A stretch of DNA of 64,000 nucleotides. Origin: DATCKG01 sp036562385 (GTDB taxonomy: Bacteria > Bacillota > Sulfobacillia > Symbiobacteriales > Symbiobacteriaceae). Below are positions 8,886 to 17,585 of this stretch, in pieces. Within the stretch, counting starts at the first letter, position 1; the number at the start of each line of letters is the position of its first letter. The notes below the pieces were generated by a model. The model searched no databases. It was not told the origin of the DNA and was given only the letters and a program-made list of their open reading frames with translations. The translations under genes and the position numbers were made by a program. Where the stretch lies: NCBI GenBank assembly GCA_036562385.1, contig DATCKG010000014.1:1-64000 (forward strand), given 5' to 3'.

Positions 8886-10058
8886 TTACGACTGTGCCTG
8901 CTGGGTATGATGCCGGACCCAGACCTCCTGGGCCGCCTTTACCGCGGCGCCGATCTGAACCGGATGGCCGTGCAGCGCCAGGGTCATCTCGGTGGCCGCC
9001 AGAGCCTGGATGACGTCATTGGGGGTCACATAGCCCAGGTGGCCGATGCGGAAGATGCTGTTTTGCAGCTTGCCCTGGCCGCCGGCCAGCTGGACGCCGA
9101 ACTTCTCCTTGGCGGTCTTGCGCAGCTGCTTCGGGTCAAAGGGCGCCTTGATGGCCGTCACCGAGTTGCTGGCATGCGCCTCATCCTGGGCCAAAAGCTC
9201 CAGCCCCATGGCCTTGACACCGGCCCGGCACATCTCGCCCATCAGCCGGTGCCGCGCCCAGGTGTTCTCCAGCCCCTCGGCCAGGATCATCCGCAAGGCC
9301 GCCTGCAGGGCGTAAAAGAGGGTGATGTTGGGCGTGTACGGCGTCTGGCGCTTGAGGTAGCTTGCGTGAGCCGCCCGCAGATCCCAGAAGAACCGGGGAG
9401 CGGTGTTGCTCTCCGCCAGGGCCCGGGCCCGCTCGCTGAAGGCGATGATGGAGAGGCCGGGCGGGCACATGAGGGCCTTCTGCGCGCCGGTGAGCACCAC
9501 GTCCAGGCCCCAGGCGTCAAACTCCAGAGGCATCGCGCCCAGGCCGCTGACGCTGTCGACCATCACCAGGGCGCCGTGCTCCCGCACCACCTCGGCGATG
9601 GCCTTGACATCGTTGGTGACGCCGGTGCTGGTCTCGTTGTGCTGCAGCAGCACCGCCTTGATCTCCTTCTGCTTGTCCTGGGCCAGCCGCTCGGCGATGC
9701 GCTGCGGATCGGCCGCCTGCCCGGGCTCAAACTCCAGCCGCTCCGCCTGGAAGCCCAGCTTCGTGGCCGCCTTGTACCAGCGCTCGCCGAAATCGCCGAT
9801 GATCACCGACAGCACCTTGTCGCCGGGATTGAGCGTGTTGACCAGGGCCGCCTCCCAGCCGCCGCTGCCGGCGCCGGGGAAGACATAAACCGGCTGCTCG
9901 GTCCGGAAGATGGTCTTCAGGTTTTCCGACACCTCTTCAAAGAGGGTGGAGAACGCCTCGCCCCGGTGGTTGATCATGGGCTGGGTCATCGCCGCCGCCA
10001 CCTGGGGCGGAATCGGCGTCGGTCCGGGAATCATCAGCAACGACTTCTCCTGCAGCAT
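8886..10058 (-). CDS. Class V aminotransferase (likely serine/phosphoserine pathway)
   Basis: This is a PLP enzyme of the serine-pyruvate/alanine-glyoxylate aminotransferase family. The 390-residue product starts MLQEKSLLMIPGPTPIPP and has the PLP-lysine in LTGAQKALMCPPG and the cofactor aspartate in MVDSVSGLGAMP. I chose the ATG preceded by AAGGAGGAGG; the open frame upstream is leader RNA. Its place ahead of serA, behind a serine-specifier T-box, makes a phosphoserine aminotransferase role likely, replacing SerC. That is inference: family members also use serine, alanine or aspartate with glyoxylate or pyruvate. No serB-type phosphatase is visible nearby. Confidence 0.88.
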   Translation of the reverse strand: MLQEKSLLMIPGPTPIPPQVAAAMTQPMINHRGEAFSTLFEEVSENLKTIFRTEQPVYVFPGAGSGGWEAALVNTLNPGDKVLSVIIGDFGERWYKAATKLGFQAERLEFEPGQAADPQRIAERLAQDKQKEIKAVLLQHNETSTGVTNDVKAIAEVVREHGALVMVDSVSGLGAMPLEFDAWGLDVVLTGAQKALMCPPGLSIIAFSERARALAESNTAPRFFWDLRAAHASYLKRQTPYTPNITLFYALQAALRMILAEGLENTWARHRLMGEMCRAGVKAMGLELLAQDEAHASNSVTAIKAPFDPKQLRKTAKEKFGVQLAGGQGKLQNSIFRIGHLGYVTPNDVIQALAATEMTLALHGHPVQIGAAVKAAQEVWVRHHTQQAQS

Positions 10059-10109
10059 CGAAAGCTCCGCCTCCTCCTTGTTGGTCGCCGCTCCGTCGGG
10101 AACGTCGCA

Positions 10110-10450
10110 GGCCCCGCCCCCGCCGGTTCGACGCCACAGTTGTGGTGTACAAACTGCCAGGGACGGGGCCTTTTTCTCCCCGCGGTGCCACCCTGATTGG
10201 TGCTGCCGCCACCCCCACTTCGCCGGTCCGGCCGAAAAACGAGACTCCCGTCCCCAACCACTGGTCAGGGACGGGAGAGTTCTCCCGCGGTGCCACCCGG
10301 ACATTGGCGCTGGCTGTGCAGCACCCTCTCGTTGCCTGGCTGTAACGGGCCAGCCCCGACCGGGTCATCCCCGGGCCCTCAGGGGACGGAATAGTTCGTT
10401 AGGATACCGGCTTGCACCGACCGCCGGCTCTCTGCAATCCATGGCGAACA
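10110..10450 (-). promoter_or_regulatory. Serine T-box leader with duplicated antiterminator module
   Basis: On the minus strand Stem I shows AGAGAGCCGGCGGTCGGTG with the matching CAAGCCGG. A TCC triplet (10390-10388) followed by a purine is the likely specifier and would read tRNA-Ser(GGA). Two T-box motifs follow: GGGTGGCACCGCGG at 10298-10285 and again AGGGTGGCACCGCGG at about 10193-10179. The first has a full terminator. The second has a matching stem (10160-10170 with 10110-10120) across a long loop but no T-run. Only one Stem I is present, so this is a partial duplication. Confidence 0.88.
10234..10277 (-). terminator. First T-box terminator of the serine leader
   Basis: CTCCCGTCCC pairs with GGGACGGGAG across a 13-base loop, followed on the minus strand by TCTCGTTTTTC. 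It directly follows the first GGCACCGCGG motif, so it is the classical T-box terminator/antiterminator switch. Confidence 0.85.
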
Positions 10451-10489
10451 TGTTTCCCCTTCACCGGGCGTTTCCGTTTTGTTGTTGGC

Positions 10490-10519
10490 AGTATACCACC
10501 AAAAGAAAACAGAATGCAA
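10490..10519 (-). promoter_or_regulatory. Promoter of the serine T-box operon
   Basis: On the minus strand TTGCAT is followed after 18 bases by TATACT. It lies in the short gap after pdxS and would start the transcript just before Stem I, giving the aminotransferase and serA their own transcript. Confidence 0.65.
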
Positions 10520-10555
10520 TAGGTGTTTCGATCTTTTTGTGTTCGGGCTCCGTGA

Positions 10556-11440
10556 CTACCAACCGCGGGAAGCCAGCCGCTCCTCCGGACGGAGGGTATC
10601 GAGGTTGATGCCCACCATCGGCTCGCCCAGGTCCTCGGAGATCTCCGCCAGAATCTGCGGGTCGTTGTAGTGGGCCACCGCCAGCACGATGGCCCGGGCC
10701 CGCTTGCGGGGATTGCCGGACTTGAAGATGCCCGAGCCTACAAAGACCGCCTCGGCACCAAGCTGCATCATCAGGGCCGCGTCCGCGGGCGTGGCCACCC
10801 CGCCGGCGCTGAAATTGGGCACCGGCAGCCGGCCCAGGCGCCTCACCTCCCGGACCAGTTCATAAGGCGCCCCCAGTTCCTTTGCGATGGTCATCAGCTC
10901 ATCGTCCGGAGCCGCCACCACCCGGCGGATCTCGGCGTTAATTTGCCGCATGTGCCGGACCGCCTCCACCACATTGCCGGTGCCGGCCTCGCCCTTGGTG
11001 CGGATCAGGGCCGCGCCCTCGCCGATCCGCCGAAGCGCCTCCCCCAGGTTCCGAGCGCCGCAAACGAAGGGAACCCGGAACCGGTGCTTGTCGATGTGAT
11101 ATTGATCATCGGCCGGGGTCAGCACCTCCGACTCGTCGATGCAGTCGACCCCGATGGCCTCCAGAATCTGCGCCTCCACGAAGTGGCCGATCCGGCACTT
11201 GGCCATCACCGGAATGTCCACGGCCGCCTTGATGGACTTGATCAGCGCCGGGTCGCTCATCCGGGCGACGCCCCCGCTGGCCCGGATGTCCGCAGGCACC
11301 CGCTCCAGGGCCATCACCGCCGCGGCCCCTGCTTCCTGCGCGATCTCCGCCTGCTCCGGCGTCACCACGTCCATGATCACGCCGCCCCGGAGCTGCTCCA
11401 TCTTCCTGACCTTCTCTTCCCACGTCGTCTTTACGCTCAT
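10556..11440 (-). CDS. pdxS: Pyridoxal 5'-phosphate synthase, lyase subunit PdxS
   Basis: PdxS builds pyridoxal phosphate from ribose-5-phosphate, glyceraldehyde-3-phosphate and ammonia supplied by PdxT. The 294-residue TIM-barrel protein has the family's highly conserved segments: RGGVIMDVVTPEQAEIAQEA, ARMSDP, the catalytic lysine region VMAKCRIGHFVEAQ, IDESEVLTPAD and the C-terminal GRLPVPNFSAGGVATPAD. A GGAGGG site precedes the ATG giving MSVKTTWEEK. The usual partner pdxT does not follow: downstream is the serine T-box leader, whose first gene encodes a PLP enzyme. Confidence 0.97.
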   Translation of the reverse strand: MSVKTTWEEKVRKMEQLRGGVIMDVVTPEQAEIAQEAGAAAVMALERVPADIRASGGVARMSDPALIKSIKAAVDIPVMAKCRIGHFVEAQILEAIGVDCIDESEVLTPADDQYHIDKHRFRVPFVCGARNLGEALRRIGEGAALIRTKGEAGTGNVVEAVRHMRQINAEIRRVVAAPDDELMTIAKELGAPYELVREVRRLGRLPVPNFSAGGVATPADAALMMQLGAEAVFVGSGIFKSGNPRKRARAIVLAVAHYNDPQILAEISEDLGEPMVGINLDTLRPEERLASRGW

Positions 11441-11492
11441 TGCCGTCACCCTCCATGATGGCCCGCCGCATCCGGGGGCCGTGCTGGTTCCC

Positions 11493-11521
11493 AGGATAAG
11501 CGGACGCCATTGGCCTGTAAA
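11493..11521 (-). promoter_or_regulatory. Promoter of pdxS
   Basis: On the minus strand TTTACA is followed after 17 bases by TATCCT. It lies between the gyrA terminator and pdxS. A loose inverted repeat (TTGGC and GCCAA) overlaps the -35 element. Confidence 0.55.
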
Positions 11522-11540
11522 CAGCCAAGTGTGACGATTC

Positions 11541-11556
11541 ATTGGATCGATCCAAT
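11541..11556. promoter_or_regulatory. Perfect 16-bp palindrome upstream of the pdxS promoter
   Basis: ATTGGATCGATCCAAT is a perfect inverted repeat about 20 bases upstream of the pdxS -35 box. That position suits an activator operator. PdxR-type (MocR/GntR) regulators control pdxST in several Gram-positives; assigning this site to such a protein is inference. Confidence 0.5.
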
Positions 11557-11596
11557 TTCGCCCCATGAGACCCGTCCAATCCGCCCAGGGCGCGCG

Positions 11597-11629
11597 AAAA
11601 CCCCGGAGCCTGGATGCGGCTCCGGGGTT
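11597..11629 (-). terminator. Terminator of gyrA
   Basis: On the minus strand ACCCCGGAGCC pairs with GGCTCCGGGGT across a 7-base loop, followed by TTTT. It lies just after the gyrA stop codon. Confidence 0.85.
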
Positions 11630-11637
11630 GGGGATCA

Positions 11638-14082
11638 TCACTCGTCCTCTTCCTTGGCCTCCACCTGGGCCACCGCGGAGACCCGGTCGTTCTCGTCCAC
11701 GTTCATCACCTGCACGCCCTGGGTGTTCCGGCCGGTGGGACGGATCTCGGAGACCGGCATCCGGATCAGCACGCCGTGCTCGCTTACCAGGATCACGTCG
11801 TTGCCGTCCCGCACGGTCTTGATGGCGGCGATGCTGCCGTGCTTTTCCGGCACCAGCTTGATGGTGGTGACGCCCCGGGCGCCCCGGTGATAGGTCGGGT
11901 ACTCCTTCAGCGGCGTCCGCTTGCCGACGCCCTTGGTGGTGACCACCAGCAGGTCGGCATCCGGATCCACCAGGTCCATGCCCACCACGTAGTCGCCCTC
12001 GCCGAGCTGGATGCCCTTTACGCCGTGGGCGTCCCGGCCCATGGGCCGGACCTCCTTCTCGTGGAACCGGAGGGCATAGCCGCTGCTGGAGACCAGAATC
12101 ACTTCGGAATGGCCGCTGGTGCGGCGGACGCCCACCAGCGCGTCATCCGGATCCAGCCGGATGGCGATGAGGCCGTTGGAGCGCACGTTCTGGTAGTCGG
12201 CCAGCGGCGTCTTCTTCACGGTACCCTTCCGGGTGGCGAAGAAGAGGTAGCTGGTCTCATCGGTGGCATCCCGCACCGGGATGACGGCGTTGACCTTCTC
12301 ATCCGGATCCAGCTGCAGGAGGTTGACCACCGCGGTGCCCCGGGCGTAGCGGGAGGCTTCCGGCACCTCGTGGCACTTGATCCGGAAGACCCGGCCCTTG
12401 TCCGTGAAGAAGAGCAGCCAGTGGTGGGTGGTGGTGGTGAAGATGTGCTCGATGAAGTCCTCTTCCTTGGTGCCGGCGCCCTGGACCCCCCGGCCGCCCC
12501 GCCGCTGGGCGCGGTAGGTGCTCACCGGCACCCGCTTGATGTAGCCGGTATGGGAGAGGGTGATCACCACTTCCTCGTCGGCGATCAGGTCCTCCAGCTC
12601 GATCTCGCCCTCGGCGGCCACGATCTTGGTCCGGCGGGGATCCGCGTACTTCTCCTTGATCTCGATCAGTTCCCGCTTGATGATCTCATACTGCATCTTT
12701 TCCGAGGCCAGCACCGCCCGGTAGTACTCGATCCGCTCCACCAGTTCGTCGTACTCCTCCTGGAGCTTTTCCCGCTCCAAGGCAGTGAGCCGGCGGAGCT
12801 GCATGTCCAGGATGTGCTGGGCCTGGACCTGCGTGAAGCCGAAGTTGCTCATCAGGCGGTTGCGGGCCTCTTCGGTGGTGGGCGAGGACCGGATGGTCTC
12901 GATCACCTGATCGATGACATCCAGGGCCTTCAAGAGCCCCTCCAGGATGTGGGCCCGTTCTTCGGCCTTTCTAAGCTCAAACTGGGTCCGGCGGACGATG
13001 ACCTGCACCTGGTGCTGGATGTAGTGGTGCAGCATCTGCTTCAGGTTCAGCACCCGCGGCCGCCGGTCCACCAGGGCCAGCATGTTGATGCTGAAATTCT
13101 GCTGCAGCGGCGTGAACTTGTACAGTTGGTTCAGCACCACGTTGGCGTTGGCGTCCCGGCGCAGGTCGATGACCACCCGCAGGCCTGTCCGGTCGGACTC
13201 GTCCCGCAGATCCTGGATGCCGTCGATCTTCTTCTCCCGGTGAAGCTCGGCGATCCGCTCGATCAGGCGGGCCTTGTTGACGGTGTACGGCAGTTCCGTC
13301 ACCACGATGCGCTGCCGGCCGTGGGAGAGGGGCTCGATCTGCGCCTTGGCCCGCATGGTGATCATGCCCTTGCCGGTCTGGTAGGCCTTGCGAATGCCCT
13401 CCCGGCCGAGGATGAGGCCGCCGGTGGGAAAGTCCGGCCCCTTGATTACCTGGTTCAGTTCCTCGATGGTCACCTGGGGCTTGTCGATCATCAGGATGAT
13501 CCCGTCGATCACTTCGCCCAGGTTGTGGGGCGGAATGTTGGTGGCCATCCCGACGGCGATGCCGGTGGAGCCGTTGACCAGAAGATTCGGGAAGCGGGCG
13601 GGCAGGACCGTGGGCTCCCGCTCGCTGTTGTCGAAGTTGTCCTCAAAGTCGACGGTATCCTTTTCGATGTCTCGGAGCATCTCGCCGGCCAGGCGGGAAA
13701 GCCGCGCCTCGGTGTACCGCATGGCCGCCGCGGGGTCGCCGTCCACCGACCCGAAGTTGCCCTGGCCCTCCACGAGGGGATAGCGCATCACGAAGTCCTG
13801 GGCCAGGCGCACCAACGTGTCGTACACGGCGCTGTCGCCGTGGGGATGGTACTTCCCGAGGACGTAGCCCACCGTGTTGGCGGACTTGCGGAACGGCTTG
13901 TCCGCCGTGTTGCCGACCTCGTACATGGCGTACAGGATACGCCGCTGAACCGGCTTCAGCCCGTCGCGGACATCGGGCAGGGCTCGTCCCACGATGACGG
14001 ACATCGCATAGGTGATGTACGACTTTTCCATCTCCTGCCGGATGTCCCGCGGTAGGGTCTTGGGGGCGGAGTCTGCTGCCAC
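11638..14082 (-). CDS. gyrA: DNA gyrase subunit A
   Basis: GyrA is the breakage-reunion subunit of gyrase, which adds negative supercoils. The 814-residue product starts at a GTG with an AGGAGGAT site. It has the winged-helix/tower core with catalytic Tyr about 123 (AAMRYTEARL) and the quinolone-resistance region (HPHGDSAVYDTLV) with wild-type-looking Ser84 and Asp88. A coiled coil follows, then the six-bladed C-terminal wrapping domain with its GyrA-box (QRRGGRGVQG) and repeated degenerate blades, and an acidic tail (EAKEEDE). The GyrA-box argues for gyrase rather than topoisomerase IV, as does its place next to gyrB and dnaA. Confidence 0.97.
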   Translation of the reverse strand: MAADSAPKTLPRDIRQEMEKSYITYAMSVIVGRALPDVRDGLKPVQRRILYAMYEVGNTADKPFRKSANTVGYVLGKYHPHGDSAVYDTLVRLAQDFVMRYPLVEGQGNFGSVDGDPAAAMRYTEARLSRLAGEMLRDIEKDTVDFEDNFDNSEREPTVLPARFPNLLVNGSTGIAVGMATNIPPHNLGEVIDGIILMIDKPQVTIEELNQVIKGPDFPTGGLILGREGIRKAYQTGKGMITMRAKAQIEPLSHGRQRIVVTELPYTVNKARLIERIAELHREKKIDGIQDLRDESDRTGLRVVIDLRRDANANVVLNQLYKFTPLQQNFSINMLALVDRRPRVLNLKQMLHHYIQHQVQVIVRRTQFELRKAEERAHILEGLLKALDVIDQVIETIRSSPTTEEARNRLMSNFGFTQVQAQHILDMQLRRLTALEREKLQEEYDELVERIEYYRAVLASEKMQYEIIKRELIEIKEKYADPRRTKIVAAEGEIELEDLIADEEVVITLSHTGYIKRVPVSTYRAQRRGGRGVQGAGTKEEDFIEHIFTTTTHHWLLFFTDKGRVFRIKCHEVPEASRYARGTAVVNLLQLDPDEKVNAVIPVRDATDETSYLFFATRKGTVKKTPLADYQNVRSNGLIAIRLDPDDALVGVRRTSGHSEVILVSSSGYALRFHEKEVRPMGRDAHGVKGIQLGEGDYVVGMDLVDPDADLLVVTTKGVGKRTPLKEYPTYHRGARGVTTIKLVPEKHGSIAAIKTVRDGNDVILVSEHGVLIRMPVSEIRPTGRNTQGVQVMNVDENDRVSAVAQVEAKEEDE

Positions 14083-14145
14083 AGGATAATCCTCCTATGC
14101 TCGTAACCTGAAAGGTGCTGCACCGCCGTGCGCCGTGCCCTGGGT

Positions 14146-16104
14146 TTACCCGATGGTGTCGAGATCCGTCGCCAGGTGCGCGTTCTGCTCGATAAACTGG
14201 CGGCGGGCCTGCACATCGTCGCCCATCAGCACCTGGAAAATCTGGTCGGCTTCCATGGCATCCTCCAGGCGGATCTGATACAGGGTCCGCCGGCTGGGAT
14301 CCATGGTGGTCTCCCAGAGCTGCTCCGGATTCATCTCACCCAGGCCCTTGTACCGCTGCGGCTTCTCGGTGACGCCGCCAATCCGCTTGATGATCTCGTC
14401 CTTTTCCTCATCGGAGTAGGCATAGTAGTGCTGCTTGCCCTTCGTGATGAGGTACAAAGGCGGCCGGGCCGCGTAGACGTAACCCGCCTCCACCAGCGGG
14501 CGCATGAAGCGGTAGAAGAAGGTGAGCAGAAGCGTCCGGATGTGGCTGCCGTCCACATCGGCGTCGGTCATGATGATCACCTTGTGGTAGCGGCACTTGG
14601 AAAGATCAAACTCGCTGTCGATGCCGGTACCCAAGGCGGTGATCAGTGTCCGGATCTCGTCGTGGTTGAGGATCTTGTCCAGCCGGGCCTTCTCCACGTT
14701 GAGGATCTTGCCCCGCAGGGGCAGGATCGCCTGGGTCCGCCGGTCACGACCCAGCTTTGCGGAGCCGCCGGCGGAGTCGCCCTCCACCAAGAAAAGCTCG
14801 CTTTCCGCAGGATCCCGGCTGATGCAGTCCACTAGCTTCCCGGGCAGCGAGGTGATCTCCAGCGCGTTCTTGCGCCGCACCAGTTCCCTCGCCTTGCGGG
14901 CCGCCTCCCGGGCCCGGGAGGCGCTGATGGCCTTCTCCACGATCTTGCGGGCCACCGAGGGGTTTTCTTCCAGGTACTCCGCCAGCTTCTCCGAGACGAC
15001 GCTGGCAACGATCGACTCCATCTCCGAGTTGCCCAGCTTGGTCTTGGTCTGTCCCTCAAACTGGGGCTCCCGGAGCTTGACCGCCACGATGGCCGTCAGC
15101 CCTTCCCGGATGTCCTCGCCCGCAAGGTTGTCCTCCCCGTCTTTGAGCAGCCGATTCTTCCGGGCGTAGGTGTTGATCACCCGGGTCAGGGCGCTCTTGA
15201 ACCCGGTCTCGTGGGTGCCGCCCTCGGTGGTCCGGATGTTGTTGGCGAAGCTGTAGATGTTTTCGCTGTAGCCTTCGTTGTACTGGAGGGCCAGCTCCAC
15301 CTCGTAGTCGTCGGTGGCCTGGGAGATGTAGATCGGCTTGGGGTGAAGCACCCGCTGGGCCCGGTTCAGGTACTGGACAAAGGTCTTCAGGCCGTCCTTG
15401 TACTTGAACCGGTGTTCCCGGCCGGTCCGCTCGTCGATGAAATGGATGAAAAGCCCTTCGTTCAAAAACGCATACTCCCGGATGCGCGGCACGATCAGGT
15501 CCGCGTCGAACTCCACGGTCTCGAAAATGGTCGGATCCGGCCAGAACCGGACGTAGGTGCCGTGGCGCTTGGTGTCGCCGATGCGCCGGAGGGGATACAG
15601 GGGCTTGCCGCCATCGCGGAACTCGATCTCATAGACGCCCCCGCCGGTCTCGACCCGCACGTACATCCGGGAGGAGAGCGCGTTGACCACCGACGCGCCT
15701 ACACCGTGCAGGCCGCCGGACACTTTATAGGCACTGCCGCCGAACTTGCCGCCGGCGTGCAGCATGGTGTAAACGGTTTCCACCGTGGACTTGCCGGTCT
15801 TCGGGTGGATGTCCACGGGCACACCCCGGCCGTTGTCCTGGACGCTGCAGGAACCGTCCTGGTGCAGCGTGATGACGATCTTGTCGCAGAAGCCGGCCAG
15901 GTGCTCGTCAACGGCATTGTCCACGATCTCCCAGATCAGGTGCAGAAGCCCCCGGACGGAAGTGCCGCCGATGTACATGCCCGGCCGCTTCCGGACTGCC
16001 TCCATTCCCTCCAGTACCTGTATCTGCGCACCGGTGTAGTCTCCGGTGGTGGCAGTGACCAGGTGTTCCCCTTCATGCACGGGGTGGTCCTTGTGCTGAG
16101 ACAC
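14146..16104 (-). CDS. gyrB: DNA gyrase subunit B
   Basis: GyrB is the ATPase subunit of gyrase. The 652-residue product starts at GTG with a GGGAGGAA site. It has the GHKL ATPase domain (EIVDNAVDEHLAG, DNGRGVPVDIHPKTG, GGLHGVGASVVNALS), the transducer domain, and the Toprim domain (LVEGDSAGGSAK, TDADVDGSHIRTLLL) with metal-binding acidic residues. The QRYKGLGEMNPEQLWETTM C-terminus is standard. Its length and lack of a large insertion fit Gram-positive GyrB. It is transcribed away from the origin with gyrA 63 bases downstream. Confidence 0.97.
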   Translation of the reverse strand: MSQHKDHPVHEGEHLVTATTGDYTGAQIQVLEGMEAVRKRPGMYIGGTSVRGLLHLIWEIVDNAVDEHLAGFCDKIVITLHQDGSCSVQDNGRGVPVDIHPKTGKSTVETVYTMLHAGGKFGGSAYKVSGGLHGVGASVVNALSSRMYVRVETGGGVYEIEFRDGGKPLYPLRRIGDTKRHGTYVRFWPDPTIFETVEFDADLIVPRIREYAFLNEGLFIHFIDERTGREHRFKYKDGLKTFVQYLNRAQRVLHPKPIYISQATDDYEVELALQYNEGYSENIYSFANNIRTTEGGTHETGFKSALTRVINTYARKNRLLKDGEDNLAGEDIREGLTAIVAVKLREPQFEGQTKTKLGNSEMESIVASVVSEKLAEYLEENPSVARKIVEKAISASRAREAARKARELVRRKNALEITSLPGKLVDCISRDPAESELFLVEGDSAGGSAKLGRDRRTQAILPLRGKILNVEKARLDKILNHDEIRTLITALGTGIDSEFDLSKCRYHKVIIMTDADVDGSHIRTLLLTFFYRFMRPLVEAGYVYAARPPLYLITKGKQHYYAYSDEEKDEIIKRIGGVTEKPQRYKGLGEMNPEQLWETTMDPSRRTLYQIRLEDAMEADQIFQVLMGDDVQARRQFIEQNAHLATDLDTIG

Positions 16105-16151
16105 AGAGGTTCCTCCCTCGCAGGTCCAAAGTACTATAACAAGTTAATGGT

Positions 16152-16180
16152 ATCATAAGTGTAGCGCTGTCACAAGTTAA
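16152..16180 (-). promoter_or_regulatory. Candidate gyrB promoter with repeated TTAACTTGT
   Basis: On the minus strand TTAACT is followed after 17 bases by TATGAT. The 9-mer TTAACTTGT occurs twice (16180-16172 and 16147-16139), 33 bases apart or about three helical turns. The upstream copy overlaps the end of remB and the -35 box; the second lies just past the -10, where a repressor could act. Confidence 0.45.
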
Positions 16181-16455
16181 CTGGATTTTTCCTCCAGATC
16201 CAGCAGCACATGACGGCGCAGGAAATCCGCGCGCTTCTGCAGCGTCAGCGACGAGATCGGAGACAGGTAAATGCCGCTGTCGGTCACGACCACGCTGCGG
16301 GGATCCCCTCCGGACAGGTCGGTCACCTTGTTGGCCTTCCGGTAGGCTTCCAGGAACTCCCGGGTGGCTTCTCCGACCTGGCTGGTCCGGTAGTTCAGAA
16401 TCGCCACCACCTGCCGGAGACTGACGGTGACATCGCTTCCCACGTGCAGAAACAT
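16177..16455 (-). CDS. remB: RemB family protein (DUF370)
   Basis: This is a 92-residue member of the RemA/RemB family; B. subtilis RemA is a DNA-binding regulator of matrix genes and RemB is its paralogue beside recF. The start MFLHVGSDVTVSLRQVVAILN and the VVVTDSGIYLSPISSLTLQKR segment match the family. Its ATG overlaps the recF stop (TAATG), so the two are coupled. The order recF-remB-gyrB is as in B. subtilis. Its target here is unknown. Confidence 0.88.
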   Translation of the reverse strand: MFLHVGSDVTVSLRQVVAILNYRTSQVGEATREFLEAYRKANKVTDLSGGDPRSVVVTDSGIYLSPISSLTLQKRADFLRRHVLLDLEEKSS

Positions 16456-17582
16456 TACGCTAACCCCCTGGCATCACACTGGATGGTGCCGGCCTGCACC
16501 CGGAACACCCGGGATTCCCGGGGCCACTGCCGCACCGTGAGATCCTCCAGGTCGGTGCAGCTCAGCAGCGTCTGCACCCCTGCATCCACGGCGCTGAGCA
16601 GGTAGTGGCGCCGGTGGGGATCCAGTTCCGAGGCCACGTCGTCCAGCAGGAGAACCGGGTACTCGCCGATTTCCTCCTTCATGTACTCCAGTTCCGCCAG
16701 CTTCAGGGCCAGCACGGCCGTGCGCTGCTGGCCCTGCGACGCGTACAGGCGGGCATCCCGCCGGTTGATGGTAAACGCGACATCATCCCGGTGGGGTCCC
16801 ACCAGGGTTACCTGGCGCCTGAGCTCCTCCTTCCGGCGCTGCTGCAGCAGCCCGTGGAGGCGCCCGGCCACCTCCTCCCAGGTGAGGCCACCGCCCGGGT
16901 TCAGCCCCTCGCTCTGGTACGTAAGAGACAGGCTCTCCTTTCCCTCTGACAGCATCCCGTGATAGCGACTGGCCAGCTCCGTGAGCCGCTGCACCGCCTG
17001 GGCCCGGCGTACCACCAGCTGCGCCCCGGCGGATGCCAGCTGCTCATCGTACACAGCCAAAAGAGCCGGATCGGGCGCTTCCTGCTTGAGCAGGATGTTT
17101 CGCTGGGCCAGCGTCCGGTTGTAAGCCATCAGGTAATGAAGGTATGCCTGGGAAATCTGGGAAAGCTCCACATCCAGAAACCGGCGGCGGAGAGCCGGGC
17201 CCCCCTTGATGAGCTGCAGGTCGTCCGGGGAGAAAAAGACCACCGCCAGGTTGCCCACCAGCCTGGCAATCCGGCTCTCTGCCACACCATTAATTTTGAC
17301 GCGCTTGCGGATGTGTAGTCCTAATGTAACCTCCACCTGCAGTTCCCCGGTGCGGCGCACCACCCAGGCCCTGGCCAGCAGGGACTGGGCTCCCTCCCGG
17401 ATCAGTTCCTGGTCCCGGCTGGTCCGGTGGCTTCTGCCGGTGGCCAGAAAGGCCACCGCCTCCAGGAGGTTCGTCTTGCCCTGGGCGTTGTCGCCGTACA
17501 GGACGTTCAGTCCCGGGGAAAACTGCACCGAAAGCGCAGTGTAATTACGAAAATCCTGTAGCTGGAGGGCGGCCAGATGCAC
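16455..17582 (-). CDS. recF: DNA replication and repair protein RecF
   Basis: RecF is an ABC/SMC-like ATPase that, with RecO and RecR, starts gap repair and helps stalled forks. The 375-residue product has the N-terminal LQDFRNYTALSVQFSPGLNV strand region, Walker A (GDNAQGKTN, about residue 31), the signature ASQGQQRT and Walker B with D-loop (LLLDDVASELD). It starts at GTG with an AGGAGGCG site, 3 bases after yaaA. It lacks the long coiled coil of SMC proteins, as expected for RecF. Confidence 0.97.
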   Translation of the reverse strand: MHLAALQLQDFRNYTALSVQFSPGLNVLYGDNAQGKTNLLEAVAFLATGRSHRTSRDQELIREGAQSLLARAWVVRRTGELQVEVTLGLHIRKRVKINGVAESRIARLVGNLAVVFFSPDDLQLIKGGPALRRRFLDVELSQISQAYLHYLMAYNRTLAQRNILLKQEAPDPALLAVYDEQLASAGAQLVVRRAQAVQRLTELASRYHGMLSEGKESLSLTYQSEGLNPGGGLTWEEVAGRLHGLLQQRRKEELRRQVTLVGPHRDDVAFTINRRDARLYASQGQQRTAVLALKLAELEYMKEEIGEYPVLLLDDVASELDPHRRHYLLSAVDAGVQTLLSCTDLEDLTVRQWPRESRVFRVQAGTIQCDARGLA

Positions 17583-17585
17583 GGG

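Noticed and set aside
11614..14055. An 813-codon open frame on the plus strand opposite gyrA.
   Set aside because: It mirrors gyrA exactly; in G+C-rich DNA a highly biased third position leaves the opposite strand open. Its product is His/Gly/Asp-rich with no domain.
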